A program made the position numbers and the translations under genes. DNA of 64,000 bases from Photobacterium atrarenae (GTDB lineage: Bacteria; Pseudomonadota; Gammaproteobacteria; Enterobacterales; Vibrionaceae), in NCBI RefSeq assembly GCF_024380015.1, contig NZ_CP101508.1, forward strand, positions 1,178,902-1,242,901, read 5' to 3'. Shown piece by piece: positions 8,315-19,406 of the stretch (position 1 is its first letter; each line of letters starts with the position of its first letter). A model generated the notes under the pieces. The model saw only the letters and a program-made list of their open reading frames with translations, was not told the DNA's origin and searched no databases.

Positions 8315-10630
8315 ATGAACCAAGCCTTAGCCGGTATTGCAGCAGGGATACTATCGCTTCATCTTTGGCCACAGCTTCCAGGGTATCTCTGGTTTGTTAC
8401 AGCCTTAATGATAGGTGGTTTTATTTCATCTTTTGGGCGGTTCAAATGGATAAGCTGGGTGGTTGTCGGTGCGCTGGTCGCGAAAACAGGCGCCACGGCT
8501 TATCTTGAAGCTGTCGAGATGATCCCCCTTGAGCGTCAGAATATTACCATAGTTGGCGAAGTTAGCAGTCTTTTAAATCAAAATATCCCCGCTCGGGACG
8601 TTGATTTTAAGGTCGGTTCACTTAATCACCAGCCATTGCCGCGCGGGCGCACACTCAAAGTCCGCCTTGACTGGCCGCAAGAAGAAAAGCTGAAACGGGG
8701 ACAGCGATGGCAGTTGGAGGTGCGACTCAAGCGCCCTTATGGCCGGGTGAACCGGGCTGGTTTCGATGCCGAACGCTACTTTCTCGCCCATGGATACCAC
8801 GGAAGGGGCAAAGTGCTCCAGGCCCGGCAGTTACCGCCGGCAGCCTTGCCGGATCTGCGCCAGCAACTGTTTGACCAAGTAGTCAGGCTGACCCAGCCCC
8901 TGTCACGCCAGCCGTACTTGCTGGCTTTGGGCTTCGGGTTTCGTGACGGGCTGGAACATCACGACTGGCTGGTCCTGCGTGACAGCGGTCTGGCGCATCT
9001 GATGGCGATATCCGGGCTGCATATCGGCCTGGCGGTTGGATGTGGCTGGTGGCTGGGACGGATGATTCGGGGGCTGAGCCCGGAACATCCCCGCTTGCTC
9101 TGGCTGCCGGTGTGGCTGGCCGGGGTGTTTGCCTGTTGCTATGCCTGGCTGGCCGGATTTAGCCTGCCGACCCAGCGGGCGCTGTTGATGAGTGCGCTGG
9201 TGTTGGTTTTGATCCGCCTGCGGATCCAGTGGCCGGGGTGGCAGGTGATGCTGGTGGCCTTGGTGTTGTGCCTGTTGGTTAATCCTTTAGGCACTTATGG
9301 TGCCGGGTTCTGGCTTTCTTTTGCTGCCGTGCTGATCCTTTATATCGCCAATCTCAGCGGTTTGCAGCCCCGTGTTGTAGATAGTCCGACCTTGCCGCAA
9401 ACCCTGCTCGGCCGGCTGAAAGCCCTGGCCCTGATGCAGTTGGCCCTGATGCTGTTGATGCTGCCGGTGCAATGGCAGTGGTTCGGCGGGATCTCGCTCG
9501 TCGCGCCGGTGGTGAATTTGCTCGCTGTACCCTGGGTCAGCCTGGTGACCGTGCCTTTGGTTCTGGCCGCGCTGGCAACGGTATGGCTGCCGACGATTTC
9601 CGGCGGGCTGTGGTGGCTGGCCGATTGTTCCCTGATCCCGGTACTGGCATTGGCAAACCAGGCGGAGGGTGCCTGGTGGGATATCCCGGCCCGGGGCATG
9701 GTGTACCTGCTGGGGGGGATCCTCGCGCTGGTGGTGATGTGGTTCCTGCCGGTGCGCCGCTATAAAGCCTGGTTTTTGGTGATGGGCATGGTGCTGGGTA
9801 GCTGGTACGGCTGGCCGGGCAGGGATGACAGTCTGCGACCGTCGGCGTCAACGGCGGGCTGGCAGTTGGATATGCTGGATGTTGGTCATGGGTTGGCAGT
9901 ACTGATCCGCCGCCATGGCCGGGCCGTCCTCTATGATACCGGGAATGCCTGGGAGCAGGGCAGTATCGCCAACATGGTGATCGAGCCGGTTCTGCGGCGT
10001 GACGGGATCACCCGGCTTGACGGGTTGATCCTCAGCCATGCCGACAGTGATCACGCCGGTGGGCTCAACGATGTGCTGGCGCGGCTCCGCCCGCAGTGGC
10101 GGCGCAGCAGTGATCACCGGGCGGGCTTTGCGCCGTGCGTGCGGGGCGAGACATGGCTGTGGCAGCAGCTGAACTTCCGGGTGCTTTGGCCACCGAAGCG
10201 AGTTACGAGGGCGGCCAACCCCCATTCGTGTGTGATTGAAATTCAGGACTCGGCACGCGCTTCCGGACGGCCAGTGTCCGTATTGCTGACCGGCGATATT
10301 GACGCCATCTCCGAACTCTTGCTGGCCCGGCTCGAGCCAGGACTCAATCCCGATATCCTGCTGGTGCCGCATCACGGCAGCAAGACTTCTTCAACGGCGA
10401 CCTGGCTGGCGACGATGAAACCGGATTTTGCCCTGGTCTCCACTGCGCGCTACAGCCCCTGGCGGCTCCCGGCGCCGGAAGTGCAACAGCGCTACCTCAA
10501 TAAGGGAGCGCAGTGGCTCAATACCGCAGAGCACGGGCAGGTGACGGTATACATTGATCAGGGGAAGGTCACCCTTGCTCGCTATCGTCAGGATGTCCGC
10601 GGGGGTTGGTTTCGGGAAGTCTCCAGGTAG
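8315..10630 (+). CDS. comEC: DNA internalization channel ComEC/Rec2
   Basis: ComEC carries transforming single-stranded DNA across the inner membrane in naturally competent bacteria. The 771-residue product has an N-terminal hydrophobic pair and a soluble OB-like domain. A polytopic competence domain follows with the signature LMAISGLHIGLAVG near residue 230. The C-terminal metallo-beta-lactamase-like domain starts near residue 517, with SHADSDHAGG near 573, LLTGDID, and VPHHGSKTSS near 683. The ATG at 8315 (MNQALAGIAAGILSLHLWPQLPG) matches enterobacterial YcaI; the open frame extends 13 codons upstream and would overlap the DUF2062 gene. No strong ribosome site precedes it. It lies upstream of msbA, as ycaI does in E. 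coli. Confidence 0.92.
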   Translation: MNQALAGIAAGILSLHLWPQLPGYLWFVTALMIGGFISSFGRFKWISWVVVGALVAKTGATAYLEAVEMIPLERQNITIVGEVSSLLNQNIPARDVDFKVGSLNHQPLPRGRTLKVRLDWPQEEKLKRGQRWQLEVRLKRPYGRVNRAGFDAERYFLAHGYHGRGKVLQARQLPPAALPDLRQQLFDQVVRLTQPLSRQPYLLALGFGFRDGLEHHDWLVLRDSGLAHLMAISGLHIGLAVGCGWWLGRMIRGLSPEHPRLLWLPVWLAGVFACCYAWLAGFSLPTQRALLMSALVLVLIRLRIQWPGWQVMLVALVLCLLVNPLGTYGAGFWLSFAAVLILYIANLSGLQPRVVDSPTLPQTLLGRLKALALMQLALMLLMLPVQWQWFGGISLVAPVVNLLAVPWVSLVTVPLVLAALATVWLPTISGGLWWLADCSLIPVLALANQAEGAWWDIPARGMVYLLGGILALVVMWFLPVRRYKAWFLVMGMVLGSWYGWPGRDDSLRPSASTAGWQLDMLDVGHGLAVLIRRHGRAVLYDTGNAWEQGSIANMVIEPVLRRDGITRLDGLILSHADSDHAGGLNDVLARLRPQWRRSSDHRAGFAPCVRGETWLWQQLNFRVLWPPKRVTRAANPHSCVIEIQDSARASGRPVSVLLTGDIDAISELLLARLEPGLNPDILLVPHHGSKTSSTATWLATMKPDFALVSTARYSPWRLPAPEVQQRYLNKGAQWLNTAEHGQVTVYIDQGKVTLARYRQDVRGGWFREVSR

Positions 10631-10774
10631 CATTAGCGTGCTAACGCGGGATTGATAGTCGCAACAGGTGCTTAAAAACTAAGCGGCGCTGTTCAAGGGC
10701 ATCGGAACTTATTTGGTGCATCGCCGCGAAGCGAGTAGAATGTGGCGAATTGACTTTAATACAAACCGGTTTTC

Positions 10775-12532
10775 ATGACACAACCAACAGATCAATCCAC
10801 TTGGGATACGTTTAAACGGCTTTGGCCATCGATTAGCTTATACAAGTCCGGGCTTGCCGTGGCCGTTGTGGCCCTGATCATCAGTGCCGCCAGTGATGCC
10901 CTGATGCTCTCGATGATTAAGCCGCTGATGGATGAAAGTTTTGGTGGTTTAGATGCCATCGAATCCAATTTCCTGGCCATGATGCCTTTCTATCTGCTGG
11001 GACTGATGATCCTGCGCGGGCTCAGTGGCTTTGTTTCGACTTACTGCCTGTCCTGGGTGTCGGGAAATGTGGTGATGACCCTGCGTCGCCAGATGTTCAA
11101 CCACTTTATGAAAATGCCGGTTGGTTTTTTTGACAAAGAGTCGTCGGGCAAGCTGCTGTCGCGGATCACTTATGATTCTGAGCAGGTGGCGTCGGCCACC
11201 AGTGGCGCGCTGGTCAGCCTGGTGCGGGAAGGGGCGATGATCGTTGCCCTGATGGGGCTGATGTTCTGGAACAGCTGGCAGCTGTCGGCGATTTTGTTGG
11301 TCATTGCCCCGGTTGTGGCGGTCAGTATCCGGGTGGTGTCGAAACGCTTTCGCAAGATTTCCAAAAACATGCAGGATGCAATGGGCTCGGTGACCTCGTC
11401 GGCGGAGCAGATGCTCAAAGGCCACAAAGTGGTCCTGAGCTACGGCGGCCAGCAGGTCGAAAAAGAGCGGTTTGAGAAAGTGAGTAACGGGATGCGCCAG
11501 CAGACCATGAAGCTGGTTTCGGCCCAGGCGATTGCCAACCCGGTGATCCAGGTGATTGCCTCCATGGCTCTGGTGGTGGTGCTGGTACTGGCCAACACGG
11601 AGTCGCTGCGCGCTGAGTTGACCCCGGGCACCTTTGCCCTGGTGTTTGGCTCCATGTTCGGCCTGATGCGCCCGCTCAAAGCCCTGACCAATGTCACCTC
11701 CCAGTTCCAGCGCGGCATGGCGGCTTGCCAGACTTTGTTTGGCCTGATGGAGCTGGAGACGGAAAAAGATCACGGGACCTACGCTCCGGCGCGGGTCAAA
11801 GGCGATATTGAGGTTAAAGATGTCACTTTCACCTATCCGACCAAAGATACCCCGGCGCTGCGCCATGTCAGTTTTTCGCTGCCAGCTGGTCAGACCCTGG
11901 CGCTGGTTGGGCGTTCGGGCTCGGGCAAGAGTACCATTGCCAACCTGCTGACTCGCTTCTATGACATCGATTCTGGGCAAATCACTATTGATGGTCGCGA
12001 ATTGCAGGACTATAAGCTGTCCAACCTGCGCGAGCAGGTTGCCGTGGTGTCACAGAATGTTCACCTGTTTAACGACACCATCGCCAATAACATTGCCTAT
12101 GCCAGTGGTGATCAATACAGCCGCGAAGAAATTGAGAAAGCGGCTGAGCTCGCTTACGCGATGGACTTTATTCAGGGTATGGCGCATGGCCTGGATACAG
12201 TGATCGGTGAAAACGGGGTGAGCCTGTCCGGCGGCCAGCGGCAGCGGATCGCGATTGCCCGTGCCCTGCTGCGCAATGCCCCGGTTCTGATCCTGGATGA
12301 GGCGACTTCGGCGCTGGATACCGAGTCTGAGCGCGCCATTCAGGCGGCGTTGGATGAGCTGCAAAAAGATCGCACGGTGCTGGTGATTGCCCATCGCCTG
12401 TCAACAATTGAAAACGCGGATCAGATCCTGGTGGTCGATGAAGGCGAAATCATCGAGCGCGGCGTGCATGCCGAGCTGCTGGCCAAAGACGGTGCCTACG
12501 CTCAGTTGCACCGGATCCAGTTTGGTGAATAA
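10775..12532 (+). CDS. msbA: Lipid A export ATP-binding/permease MsbA
   Basis: MsbA flips lipid A-core from the inner to the outer leaflet of the inner membrane. The 585-residue half-transporter has six membrane helices in its first 310 residues, then a nucleotide-binding domain: Walker [10 protein letters not shown] near residue 380, signature [16 protein letters not shown] near 483, Walker [13 protein letters not shown], and the His switch [12 protein letters not shown]. The length and the N-terminal [15 protein letters not shown] fit the family. The stop TAA overlaps the lpxK start (TAATGG), so the two are coupled as in other gammaproteobacteria. Confidence 0.97.
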   Translation: MTQPTDQSTWDTFKRLWPSISLYKSGLAVAVVALIISAASDALMLSMIKPLMDESFGGLDAIESNFLAMMPFYLLGLMILRGLSGFVSTYCLSWVSGNVVMTLRRQMFNHFMKMPVGFFDKESSGKLLSRITYDSEQVASATSGALVSLVREGAMIVALMGLMFWNSWQLSAILLVIAPVVAVSIRVVSKRFRKISKNMQDAMGSVTSSAEQMLKGHKVVLSYGGQQVEKERFEKVSNGMRQQTMKLVSAQAIANPVIQVIASMALVVVLVLANTESLRAELTPGTFALVFGSMFGLMRPLKALTNVTSQFQRGMAACQTLFGLMELETEKDHGTYAPARVKGDIEVKDVTFTYPTKDTPALRHVSFSLPAGQTLALVGRSGSGKSTIANLLTRFYDIDSGQITIDGRELQDYKLSNLREQVAVVSQNVHLFNDTIANNIAYASGDQYSREEIEKAAELAYAMDFIQGMAHGLDTVIGENGVSLSGGQRQRIAIARALLRNAPVLILDEATSALDTESERAIQAALDELQKDRTVLVIAHRLSTIENADQILVVDEGEIIERGVHAELLAKDGAYAQLHRIQFGE

Positions 12533-13548
12533 TGGCGAATTGGGTTGAAAAAATCTGGTTTGAGCAGCACCCGGTCGGTGTTGCGCTCAAACCTTTGCTA
12601 TGGCCGCTGAGCCGCTTGTTCGGCTGGATCAGCGTGCGCCGTCGCCGCCAGTATCAAATTGGTCAAAAAGCGGTGTATCGCGCGCCGGTGCCGGTGGTGG
12701 TGGTCGGCAATATCACCGCCGGCGGCAATGGCAAGACCCCTGTGGTGGTGTGGCTGGTAGAGCAGCTCAAGGCCAGAGGGCTCAAGCCCGGCGTGGTCTC
12801 GCGCGGCTATGGTGCCAAGGCGCCGTATTATCCGTATCCGGTCACTGCCGAGACGCCGACGGCAGAAGCCGGCGATGAGCCGGTGCTGATCCACCGTCGT
12901 ACCGGGGTGCCGGTGGCGGTGTCGCCCAAGCGGGCAGATGCGGTCAAGTTGCTGCTGGCGCAGGATGTGGATGTCATTATTACCGATGATGGCTTGCAGC
13001 ATTATGCTCTGGCGCGGGATATTGAAATTGTGGTGATTGACGGCCAGCGCCGGTTCGGCAATCGCCAGCTGATCCCGATGGGGCCGCTGCGTGAGCCCTG
13101 TGAACGGTTGGCTGAAGTGGACTTTCTGATTTGCAACGGCGGTCAGGCGCAGTCTGGAGAAGTGCAGATGATCCTGCAGCCGGGCGAGCTGATCAACCTG
13201 AAAACCGGTGAGCGTTGCCCGGTATCCGCCCTGCAAGATGTGGTTGCCATGGCCGGGATCGGACATCCGCCGCGATTTTTTCATACACTGAAGATGCTGG
13301 GAGTCACGCCGGTGGTGAGTCAGCCATTTGCTGATCATCAGGCTTTCTCCGAGCAAGAATTAACACAGCTGTCCCAGCGGGGACAGCATCTTATCATGAC
13401 AGAGAAAGATGCGGTGAAATGCCACACCTTCGCTCAGTCAAACTGGTGGTACCTGCCGGTGGATGCCGAACTCCCGGCATCCGAGGTAGATGCCATCATG
13501 ACCCGGATTATTGAGGTAAAGGAAGAATATGGATCATCGTCTGCTTGA
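12532..13548 (+). CDS. lpxK: Tetraacyldisaccharide 4'-kinase LpxK
   Basis: LpxK phosphorylates the 4' position of the lipid A disaccharide at the inner membrane. The 338-residue protein has an N-terminal amphipathic/membrane anchor and a modified P-loop ([18 protein letters not shown] near residues 58-75). It also shows [15 protein letters not shown], and [24 protein letters not shown], which carries the conserved DDGLQH motif. It starts one base into the msbA stop and overlaps ycaR by 20 bases, giving a compact LPS-synthesis cluster. Confidence 0.96.
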   Translation: MANWVEKIWFEQHPVGVALKPLLWPLSRLFGWISVRRRRQYQIGQKAVYRAPVPVVVVGNITAGGNGKTPVVVWLVEQLKARGLKPGVVSRGYGAKAPYYPYPVTAETPTAEAGDEPVLIHRRTGVPVAVSPKRADAVKLLLAQDVDVIITDDGLQHYALARDIEIVVIDGQRRFGNRQLIPMGPLREPCERLAEVDFLICNGGQAQSGEVQMILQPGELINLKTGERCPVSALQDVVAMAGIGHPPRFFHTLKMLGVTPVVSQPFADHQAFSEQELTQLSQRGQHLIMTEKDAVKCHTFAQSNWWYLPVDAELPASEVDAIMTRIIEVKEEYGSSSA

Positions 13549-13708
13549 AATCGTCGCCTGCCCGGTCTGTAAAGGTAAGCTGAACTACGATAAAGACAAG
13601 AATGAACTGGTATGCAAGTTTGATCGTCTGGCCTATCCGATCAACGACGGGATCCCGGTGTTGCTTGAACCTGAAGCGCGTACTTTAAGCTCTGATGAGG
13701 TGAAGTAA
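13529..13708 (+). CDS. ycaR: YcaR/Trm112 family small protein
   Basis: This 59-residue ORF starts at the ATG at 13529, behind an AGGAAGAAT ribosome site inside the lpxK 3' end, and its stop overlaps the kdsB start (TAATG). The translation begins [18 protein letters not shown] and contains [18 protein letters not shown], the pattern of the UPF0434/Trm112 family. One CPVC pair and a lone later Cys are present. The same gene lies between lpxK and kdsB in many gammaproteobacteria. Trm112 proteins activate methyltransferases in other organisms; the role of YcaR itself is not established. Confidence 0.93.
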   Translation: MDHRLLEIVACPVCKGKLNYDKDKNELVCKFDRLAYPINDGIPVLLEPEARTLSSDEVK

Positions 13709-14454
13709 TGGCGTTCACGGTGATTATCCCGGCACGTTACCAGTCCTCCCGCCTGCCGGGCAAGCCGCTGGCGGATATCGGCGGCAAGCCGATGATCCAG
13801 TGGGTTTATGAGCAGGCGAGCAAAGCCGGTGCCGAGCAGGTGATCGTCGCCACCGATGATCAGCGCATTGTCGATGTCGTCAAAGGCTTCGGCGGTGAGG
13901 TTTGCTTGACCCGTGCCGATCACGAATCCGGCACCGAGCGTCTGGCCGAGGTGGTCGAGCAATACCAACTGGCTGATGATCAGATTGTGGTGAATGTTCA
14001 GGGCGATGAGCCGCTGATCCCGGAATCCATTATCCGCCAGGTGGCAGATAATCTGGCCCGTAGCGATGCGCCGATGGCGACGCTGGCGGTGGAAATTGAT
14101 CAGGCCGATGAAGTGTTCAATCCCAATGCGGTGAAAGTGGTCACCAACCAGGACGGCTACGCGATGTATTTCAGCCGGGCCTCGATCCCCTGGGACCGTG
14201 ATAACTTTGCCAAGCGCCCGCAGGAGATCCATCATAACCTGATGCGCCATATCGGGATCTATGCCTATCGCGCCGGGTTTATCAATACTTACATCAACTG
14301 GGAGCCGAGCGCGCTGGAGAAAATCGAAGCGCTGGAGCAGCTGCGGGTGCTGTGGTACGGCGAGAAAATCCATGTTGAAGTCGCGATTGATGCGCCGCCT
14401 GCGGGCGTTGATACGCCGGAAGATCTGGAAAAGGTCCGTCAGCTGATTGGCTGA
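13708..14454 (+). CDS. kdsB: 3-deoxy-manno-octulosonate cytidylyltransferase KdsB
   Basis: KdsB makes CMP-Kdo, the activated sugar for the LPS inner core. The 248-residue product begins with the nucleotide-binding loop [20 protein letters not shown] and contains [24 protein letters not shown] and [12 protein letters not shown], all standard for the family. The start overlaps the ycaR stop by one base. It closes the msbA-lpxK-ycaR-kdsB cluster and is followed by a terminator. Confidence 0.97.
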   Translation: MAFTVIIPARYQSSRLPGKPLADIGGKPMIQWVYEQASKAGAEQVIVATDDQRIVDVVKGFGGEVCLTRADHESGTERLAEVVEQYQLADDQIVVNVQGDEPLIPESIIRQVADNLARSDAPMATLAVEIDQADEVFNPNAVKVVTNQDGYAMYFSRASIPWDRDNFAKRPQEIHHNLMRHIGIYAYRAGFINTYINWEPSALEKIEALEQLRVLWYGEKIHVEVAIDAPPAGVDTPEDLEKVRQLIG

Positions 14455-14481
14455 TGCTCGTGCGTGGGACATTACATGAAG

Positions 14482-14512
14482 AAGGGCTGCTTGGGATAAG
14501 CAGCCCTTTTTA
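14482..14512 (+). terminator. Intrinsic terminator after kdsB
   Basis: The stem GGGCTGCT / AGCAGCCC with a 7-base loop is followed by a T5 run, 28 bases after the kdsB stop. Confidence 0.88.
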
Positions 14513-14563
14513 TATTGATGGATTTGAGTGAGGCCTGAAGTATTGCCGCATTAATACGACGAG

Positions 14564-14593
14564 TAATAAAAAGGCCACCCGGAGGTGGCCTTG
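14564..14593 (-). terminator. Intrinsic terminator after tcyP
   Basis: The stem AAGGCCACC / GGTGGCCTT is followed, on the minus strand, by a T5 run (AAAAA on the plus strand at about 14568-14572). It lies about 28 bases downstream of the tcyP stop. Confidence 0.85.
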
Positions 14594-14620
14594 GTTATCT
14601 GTACTTGTGTGATGCGATGA

Positions 14621-16012
14621 TTAGGCATTCACCGGCTTGCTGTCGGCTTCTTGATCGGCTTCGAACACCGCGTGGTCAGCCTGACCCAGCAAACGGGATG
14701 TGATGGTCCCGGCAGTCATGGAGCCGCTGACGTTGACCGCGGTACGACCCATGTCGATCAGCGGCTCAATCGAGATCAGCAGGCCCGCCAGGGCAACCGG
14801 CATATCCAGTGCTGATAAGACAATCAGAGCGGCAAAGGTCGCGCCACCGCCAACCCCGGCAATCCCGAAGGAGCTGATGGTGATGATCGCGATCAGGGTC
14901 AGCATGAAGCCCGGATCCAGCGGGTTAATCCCGATGGTTGGGGCAATCATCACTGCCAGCATCGCTGGGTACAGGCCGGCACAGCCGTTCTGGCCCATGG
15001 TGGCACCGAACGAAGCCGAGAAGTTCGACACGCCTTCACCGTTGCCTAGTTTCTTCACCTGCGTATCGATGTTAAATGGCAGCGTTCCGGCACTGGAGCG
15101 TGAGGTAAACGCGAAGGTCAGGACTGGCAGGATCTTCTTCAGAAAGCGGATTGGGTTGACGCCAACCAGCGACACCAGCACCAGGTGCATCACCAGGATC
15201 AGGCCGAGACCGACGTATGAAGCCACGACAAAGTTCGCCAGGCTCAGAATATCGTCGTAGTTCGAACCGGCAACCACTTTGGTCATCAGCGCCAGCACAC
15301 CATATGGCGTCAGGCTCAGCACCATGCGAACCAGGGTACGAACAATTTCCTGTGCCACTTGCATGAATTTCTCAAAGCTGGCGCCCAGCTCAGGCTGGGT
15401 GCGGATCACGGTCAGGCCGGCCACACCGATAAAGGCTGAGAAAATCACCACTGCAATGGTCGAGGTCGGGCGGCTGCCGGCCAGGTCGGCAAACGGGTTG
15501 CCCGGGAAGAATGAAATCACCATGTCGGCGAAAGACAGCGCTTCCACAGTACCCAAACGGTTTTCCAGCACTTCACCCCGGGCGATTTCACGTGCGCCTT
15601 GCACTATGCCTTCAGCAGACAGGCCGAACAGGTTGCTGATCAGGATCCCGATCAGGGCTGAAGCCGCCGTGGTTGCCAGCAGAATACCGATGCTCAGGCC
15701 GGAGATTTTACCCAGCGAGCCGGAATCTTTGACTTTAATGATGGCACCGATAATTGAGACCATGATCAGCGGCATGATGATCATTTTCAGCAGGCTGACG
15801 TAGCCGGCACCAACGATGTTGATGTACTCGAGGGTATTGGCAATCACGTCGCTACCGCCACCATAGAGCAGTTGCAGGGCGGCACCAAACAGTACCCCCA
15901 GTCCCAGGCTGGTAAAGACGCGTTTGGAAAGCGTCTGCTCACTGCGTTGTTGTTTCACCAGGAACGCAACCAGCAGCGCAAAAATTGCGATATTCAGTAT
16001 CAGAAATGGCAT
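14621..16012 (-). CDS. tcyP: L-cystine sodium/proton symporter TcyP
   Basis: TcyP is an inner-membrane dicarboxylate/amino acid:cation symporter of the DAACS fold that imports cystine. The 463-residue protein matches E. coli YdjN/TcyP over its whole length. It has NIVGAGYVSLLKMIIMPL, TPYGVLALMTKVVAGSN, the hairpin motif TFAFTSRSSAGTLPFN, and SFGATMGQNGCAGLYPAMLA with AGVGGGATFAAL near the C-terminus. I chose the ATG at 16012 (MPFLILNIAIF), since the 30 extra upstream codons are not family-like. It stands alone between kdsB and elyC, a position occupied by other genes in E. coli, so it looks like a local insertion into the backbone. Confidence 0.9.
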   Translation of the reverse strand: MPFLILNIAIFALLVAFLVKQQRSEQTLSKRVFTSLGLGVLFGAALQLLYGGGSDVIANTLEYINIVGAGYVSLLKMIIMPLIMVSIIGAIIKVKDSGSLGKISGLSIGILLATTAASALIGILISNLFGLSAEGIVQGAREIARGEVLENRLGTVEALSFADMVISFFPGNPFADLAGSRPTSTIAVVIFSAFIGVAGLTVIRTQPELGASFEKFMQVAQEIVRTLVRMVLSLTPYGVLALMTKVVAGSNYDDILSLANFVVASYVGLGLILVMHLVLVSLVGVNPIRFLKKILPVLTFAFTSRSSAGTLPFNIDTQVKKLGNGEGVSNFSASFGATMGQNGCAGLYPAMLAVMIAPTIGINPLDPGFMLTLIAIITISSFGIAGVGGGATFAALIVLSALDMPVALAGLLISIEPLIDMGRTAVNVSGSMTAGTITSRLLGQADHAVFEADQEADSKPVNA

Positions 16013-16236
16013 GGTGTTGAGCCTTAAAAGGTTATAATCGCCTGAAAAGTCCCTGTGCAGGCTGATGTATAAGAATGAATGACGCGCAATCTTATGATCC
16101 ACATCCTGAAAGCGAAATGGTTTTTAATATCTTTTTATATGAAAAAATCGAACAATTTAAAACATTCTGGAATATGGCGTTGTCTTTGCGCAACCTGCCG
16201 ATCATTTGTCCTGAAATGGTATCGCAGGGCAGGGGA

Positions 16237-16264
16237 TTCCCCGGCCGGTGAGAAAGCCGGGGAA
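16237..16264 (-). other. GC-rich hairpin downstream of elyC
   Basis: A perfect 9-base stem (TTCCCCGGC / GCCGGGGAA) with a 10-base loop lies 15 bases past the elyC stop. No T run follows in either direction, so termination is possible but not clear. Confidence 0.45.
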
Positions 16265-16278
16265 GCTGGGGATGGTGA

Positions 16279-17130
16279 TCAGGCCGGTTGGCCAGATTGC
16301 TTTGTGTCTGGATTCGCTTCTGCTGGTTGCTCGGGCGCTGCAGGTTGGTCCAGGCGTTCTGGCGGTGGTGCGGCCAGTTGATCCCGCAGGGTTTGCCACC
16401 ATTGCCCCATGGTTTCGTGCCAGTAGCGCTCAGTTTGCTCCAGGTATTTGGCTTGCGGCTGGTACCGCTCCCAGGGCTGCTTTATTTTATTGCTGGCCAG
16501 GAAGTTGGTCGGCGCCGGCGTGGGCTTCAGGCCTGCCTGGTTAAACTCGTACAGCGCGCGGGTCATATGGCTGGCCGAGGTGACCAAGACTAACTTTCGA
16601 TCGCCGACCACAGAAGCGGCCTGAAAGGCTTCTTCCCAGGTATCGCGTGCGGTTTCAAGCAGTAGAATGTCATTTTTCTTGGTCCCGAGTGCCAGGGCAA
16701 CTTTGGCCATCATCCGGGCCTGGCTGACATCGGAGCCGCCGCCGTAACCGGAGAGGATGAGTTTGGACTCGGGGTAAAGCCGGTGGATCCGCAGTCCTTC
16801 CGCCAGCCGCATCAGGGAAGTTCTGGAAAGCTCGGATGTGATTGGCATGGCGTGGTCAATCACATGGCCGCTGCCCAGCACCATAACGTAGTCAACGGTT
16901 TCTGCCGAGGGGATAAAAGGTTCGTTCTCACGCTCCAACGGACGCAGCAGACTGGTCGCGATCGGTTGGAAGGAGACCAGGAAAATGCCGAGGAAAGCAA
17001 AGGCGATACACGCCGACGCCAGTCCCTTGCGGCGAGTAAACCAGAGCAGCATGAGACCGAAACACCCGAGCAGCAGTAGGGCGGGCAACGGCATCAGGAG
17101 CGCAGAAAATATTTTTTTTAGTTCAAACAT
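16279..17130 (-). CDS. elyC: Envelope biogenesis factor ElyC (DUF218)
   Basis: ElyC (YcbC) is an inner-membrane protein needed in E. coli for normal peptidoglycan and enterobacterial common antigen precursor metabolism. The 283-residue product has two N-terminal membrane helices (about residues 8-30 and 37-58). A DUF218 domain follows, starting VDYVMVLGSGHVID and including ELSRTSLMRLAEGLRI, LILSGYGGGSDVSQA and LVTSASHMTRAL. The last 30 residues are a Pro/Ala/Gln-rich tail beyond the usual domain. The gene diverges from cmoM, as in E. coli, where ycbC neighbours smtA (cmoM). Confidence 0.9.
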   Translation of the reverse strand: MFELKKIFSALLMPLPALLLLGCFGLMLLWFTRRKGLASACIAFAFLGIFLVSFQPIATSLLRPLERENEPFIPSAETVDYVMVLGSGHVIDHAMPITSELSRTSLMRLAEGLRIHRLYPESKLILSGYGGGSDVSQARMMAKVALALGTKKNDILLLETARDTWEEAFQAASVVGDRKLVLVTSASHMTRALYEFNQAGLKPTPAPTNFLASNKIKQPWERYQPQAKYLEQTERYWHETMGQWWQTLRDQLAAPPPERLDQPAAPEQPAEANPDTKQSGQPA

Positions 17131-17250
17131 GAAATGTCGTCCGAAAATTCAGCAGTTGAGCTCGAAAAATCATCACAAGCCTTTATTCCTTGCTGGCTTG
17201 TGCCAAAATGAGCTCTATTTTTCCAATCGCTATCATATCGTAAAGCTGAC

Positions 17251-18087
17251 GTGATCAAAGATCGAAATTTTGACGACCTGGCGCAAAAATTTGCCAAAAG
17301 TATTTATGGCACGGCGAAAGGTGAAATCCGCCAGTCGGTAGTCTGGCAGGATCTTGAGCAGATCCTCACCGTTCTTGACACCGAACAACCGTTGCATATC
17401 CTCGATGCCGGCGGCGGGCTGGGTCAGTTGTCACAGAAGCTGGCGGCACAGGGGCACCAGGTCACGTTATGTGATCTTTCTGGTGAAATGCTCAAGCTAG
17501 CCGAGCGGGACATTGCCAACAACGGCCTGCTTGCGCAATATCGCCTGGTCCACAGTCCGGTGCAAGCGATTGGCGAGCATCTGGACTGCCCGGCCGACCT
17601 GATTCTGTTCCATGCAGTGATGGAATGGTTGGCCGATCCCAAAGCGGCGCTGGACTACTTAATGCAGCAAGTGCGCCCCGGCGGCGTGGTCTCCGTAATG
17701 TTCTACAACTATAACGGCCTGCTGTTCAAGAACCTGATCTGTGGCAACCTGACCCACATCGAGCAGGGGATGCCGCATCGCAAGCGGTTTAAGCTTCAGC
17801 CCCAGCAGGCGTTGGCGCCGGAAGAGGTATATCAGTGGCTGACGGATGCCGGGTGGACCATTTTGGGGAAAACCGGTGTACGCACCTTCCATGACTATAT
17901 GCAGACCCATATGGTGGGTGATTACAGCCTGGAACAAGTTATCGAGATGGAGCAGAAGCTCTGTCGACAGGAGCCTTATTTGTCTTTGGGCCGGTACATT
18001 CATGTATACGCGCAAAAGCCGTTGACAGACGGTACATCCCCGGAGCAAGAGGCGTATCAAAGTAACAGCAATAAGGACAACGGATGA
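17251..18087 (+). CDS. cmoM: tRNA 5-carboxymethoxyuridine methyltransferase CmoM
   Basis: CmoM (SmtA) methylates cmo5U34 of some tRNAs to the methyl ester, using S-adenosylmethionine. The 278-residue protein starts at a GTG (17251) giving [20 protein letters not shown], which matches the family N-terminus. Motif I is [10 protein letters not shown] near residues 49-58, followed by [26 protein letters not shown] and [17 protein letters not shown]. The C-terminal [15 protein letters not shown] is also conserved. The last codons overlap the mukF start by 4 bases (ATGA). First gene of the cmoM-mukFEB operon. Confidence 0.95.
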   Translation: MIKDRNFDDLAQKFAKSIYGTAKGEIRQSVVWQDLEQILTVLDTEQPLHILDAGGGLGQLSQKLAAQGHQVTLCDLSGEMLKLAERDIANNGLLAQYRLVHSPVQAIGEHLDCPADLILFHAVMEWLADPKAALDYLMQQVRPGGVVSVMFYNYNGLLFKNLICGNLTHIEQGMPHRKRFKLQPQQALAPEEVYQWLTDAGWTILGKTGVRTFHDYMQTHMVGDYSLEQVIEMEQKLCRQEPYLSLGRYIHVYAQKPLTDGTSPEQEAYQSNSNKDNG

Positions 18088-19406
18088 GTGATGTATCCCA
18101 GACCGTTCCGGAGTTGGTCAGTTGGGTTCGGCAGCATGAGTTTGCCCTGAACCTGCCAACCGAGCGGCTGGCGTTCTTGTTGGCGATTGCTGTCTTGAGC
18201 GGCGATCGCTTTGATGAAGAATTAGGGGAAGGGGAGCTGATCGATGCGTTTCGCATTGTCAGCGAGATGTTCGAGCAATCCCAGGAGACCCTGGCCTTTC
18301 GTGCCAACAACGCCATCAATGAATTGGTTCGGCAACGGTTGATCACCCGGTTTACCAGTGAACTGACCGAGGGCGCCAGTATTTACCGCCTCAGCCCGTT
18401 GGCGCTGGGGATCACGGACTATTATGCTCGCCATCGTGAATATTCATCCCTCAAGCTGTCGATCCAGCTGGCGATGGTGGCCGATGAGATCACCAAAGCG
18501 GTCGATGCCGCCGAAGAAGGCGGTGACGAGAAGCACTGGCGCCAGGAAGTTTACGCGGTGCTGAAGTATTCGGTAGCGGAAATCTTCGATCGGATCGATC
18601 TCAACCAGCGCACCATGGACGAGCAGCAGCAGCAGGTCAAAGAAGATATCGCAGCGCTGCTGAATCAGGACTGGCGGGCGGCGATCACCAACTGTGAAAG
18701 CCTGCTCAATGAAACCTCCAGCACCCTGCGTGAGCTGCAAGATACCCTGCAGGCCGCCGGTGATCAGCTGCAAACCCAGCTGCTGACGATTCAGGAAGCG
18801 ATCCAGGGCAACCCGGATCTGGATTTCGTTGATGGGATGATCTACATCCTCCAGGCCAAGCTGGACCGGATTATCAACTGGGGCCAGCAGGCAATTGATC
18901 TGTGGATCGGCTATGACCGCCACGTCCACAAGTTCATCCGGACGGCCATTGATATGGACAAGAACCGTGCCTTCAGCCAGCGCCTGCGCCAATCGGTGAA
19001 AGATTACTTCGACGCGCCGTGGATGCTGACCTATGCCGATGCTGATCGCCTGCTGGATATGCGGGACGAAGCCCTGGTGCTGCGGGACGACGAAGTCACC
19101 GGTATCGTGCCGGAAGAGATGGAATTTGAAGCACTGGATCGGGTCAGCGATCAGCTGGCCGAGCAGGTTGCAGCCATGTTGCAGGCCCATAAAAAAACCG
19201 GGGCTGCCATTAACCTCAGTATGCTCCTGAAAGATTATTTGGCTCAGCATCCCCAGGCACAGCATTTTGATATGGCACGCCTGGTGATCGATCAGGCGGT
19301 CCGGCTCGGTTACTCCGAGTCCGACTTCAACGCCATCCAGCCGGACTGGGAAGCCATCAACGACTACGGAGCCAAGGTACAAGCGAATGTCATCGATAAA
19401 TATTGA
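18084..19406 (+). CDS. mukF: Chromosome partition protein MukF (kleisin)
   Basis: MukF is the kleisin that bridges the MukB heads and binds MukE, forming the condensin of enterobacteria and vibrios. The 440-residue product has the N-terminal winged-helix dimerisation domain ([25 protein letters not shown]). A helical middle with [19 protein letters not shown] coiled coil follows, and then a C-terminal winged helix that contacts the MukB cap. Start and stop overlap both neighbours (4 bases with cmoM, 20 with mukE), so translation is probably coupled. Confidence 0.97.
   Translation: MSDVSQTVPELVSWVRQHEFALNLPTERLAFLLAIAVLSGDRFDEELGEGELIDAFRIVSEMFEQSQETLAFRANNAINELVRQRLITRFTSELTEGASIYRLSPLALGITDYYARHREYSSLKLSIQLAMVADEITKAVDAAEEGGDEKHWRQEVYAVLKYSVAEIFDRIDLNQRTMDEQQQQVKEDIAALLNQDWRAAITNCESLLNETSSTLRELQDTLQAAGDQLQTQLLTIQEAIQGNPDLDFVDGMIYILQAKLDRIINWGQQAIDLWIGYDRHVHKFIRTAIDMDKNRAFSQRLRQSVKDYFDAPWMLTYADADRLLDMRDEALVLRDDEVTGIVPEEMEFEALDRVSDQLAEQVAAMLQAHKKTGAAINLSMLLKDYLAQHPQAQHFDMARLVIDQAVRLGYSESDFNAIQPDWEAINDYGAKVQANVIDKY

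Noticed and set aside
10949..11980. 343-codon minus-strand open frame
   Set aside because: It is antisense to msbA, a clear gene; the translation is rich in His, Arg and Gln and lacks any family pattern.
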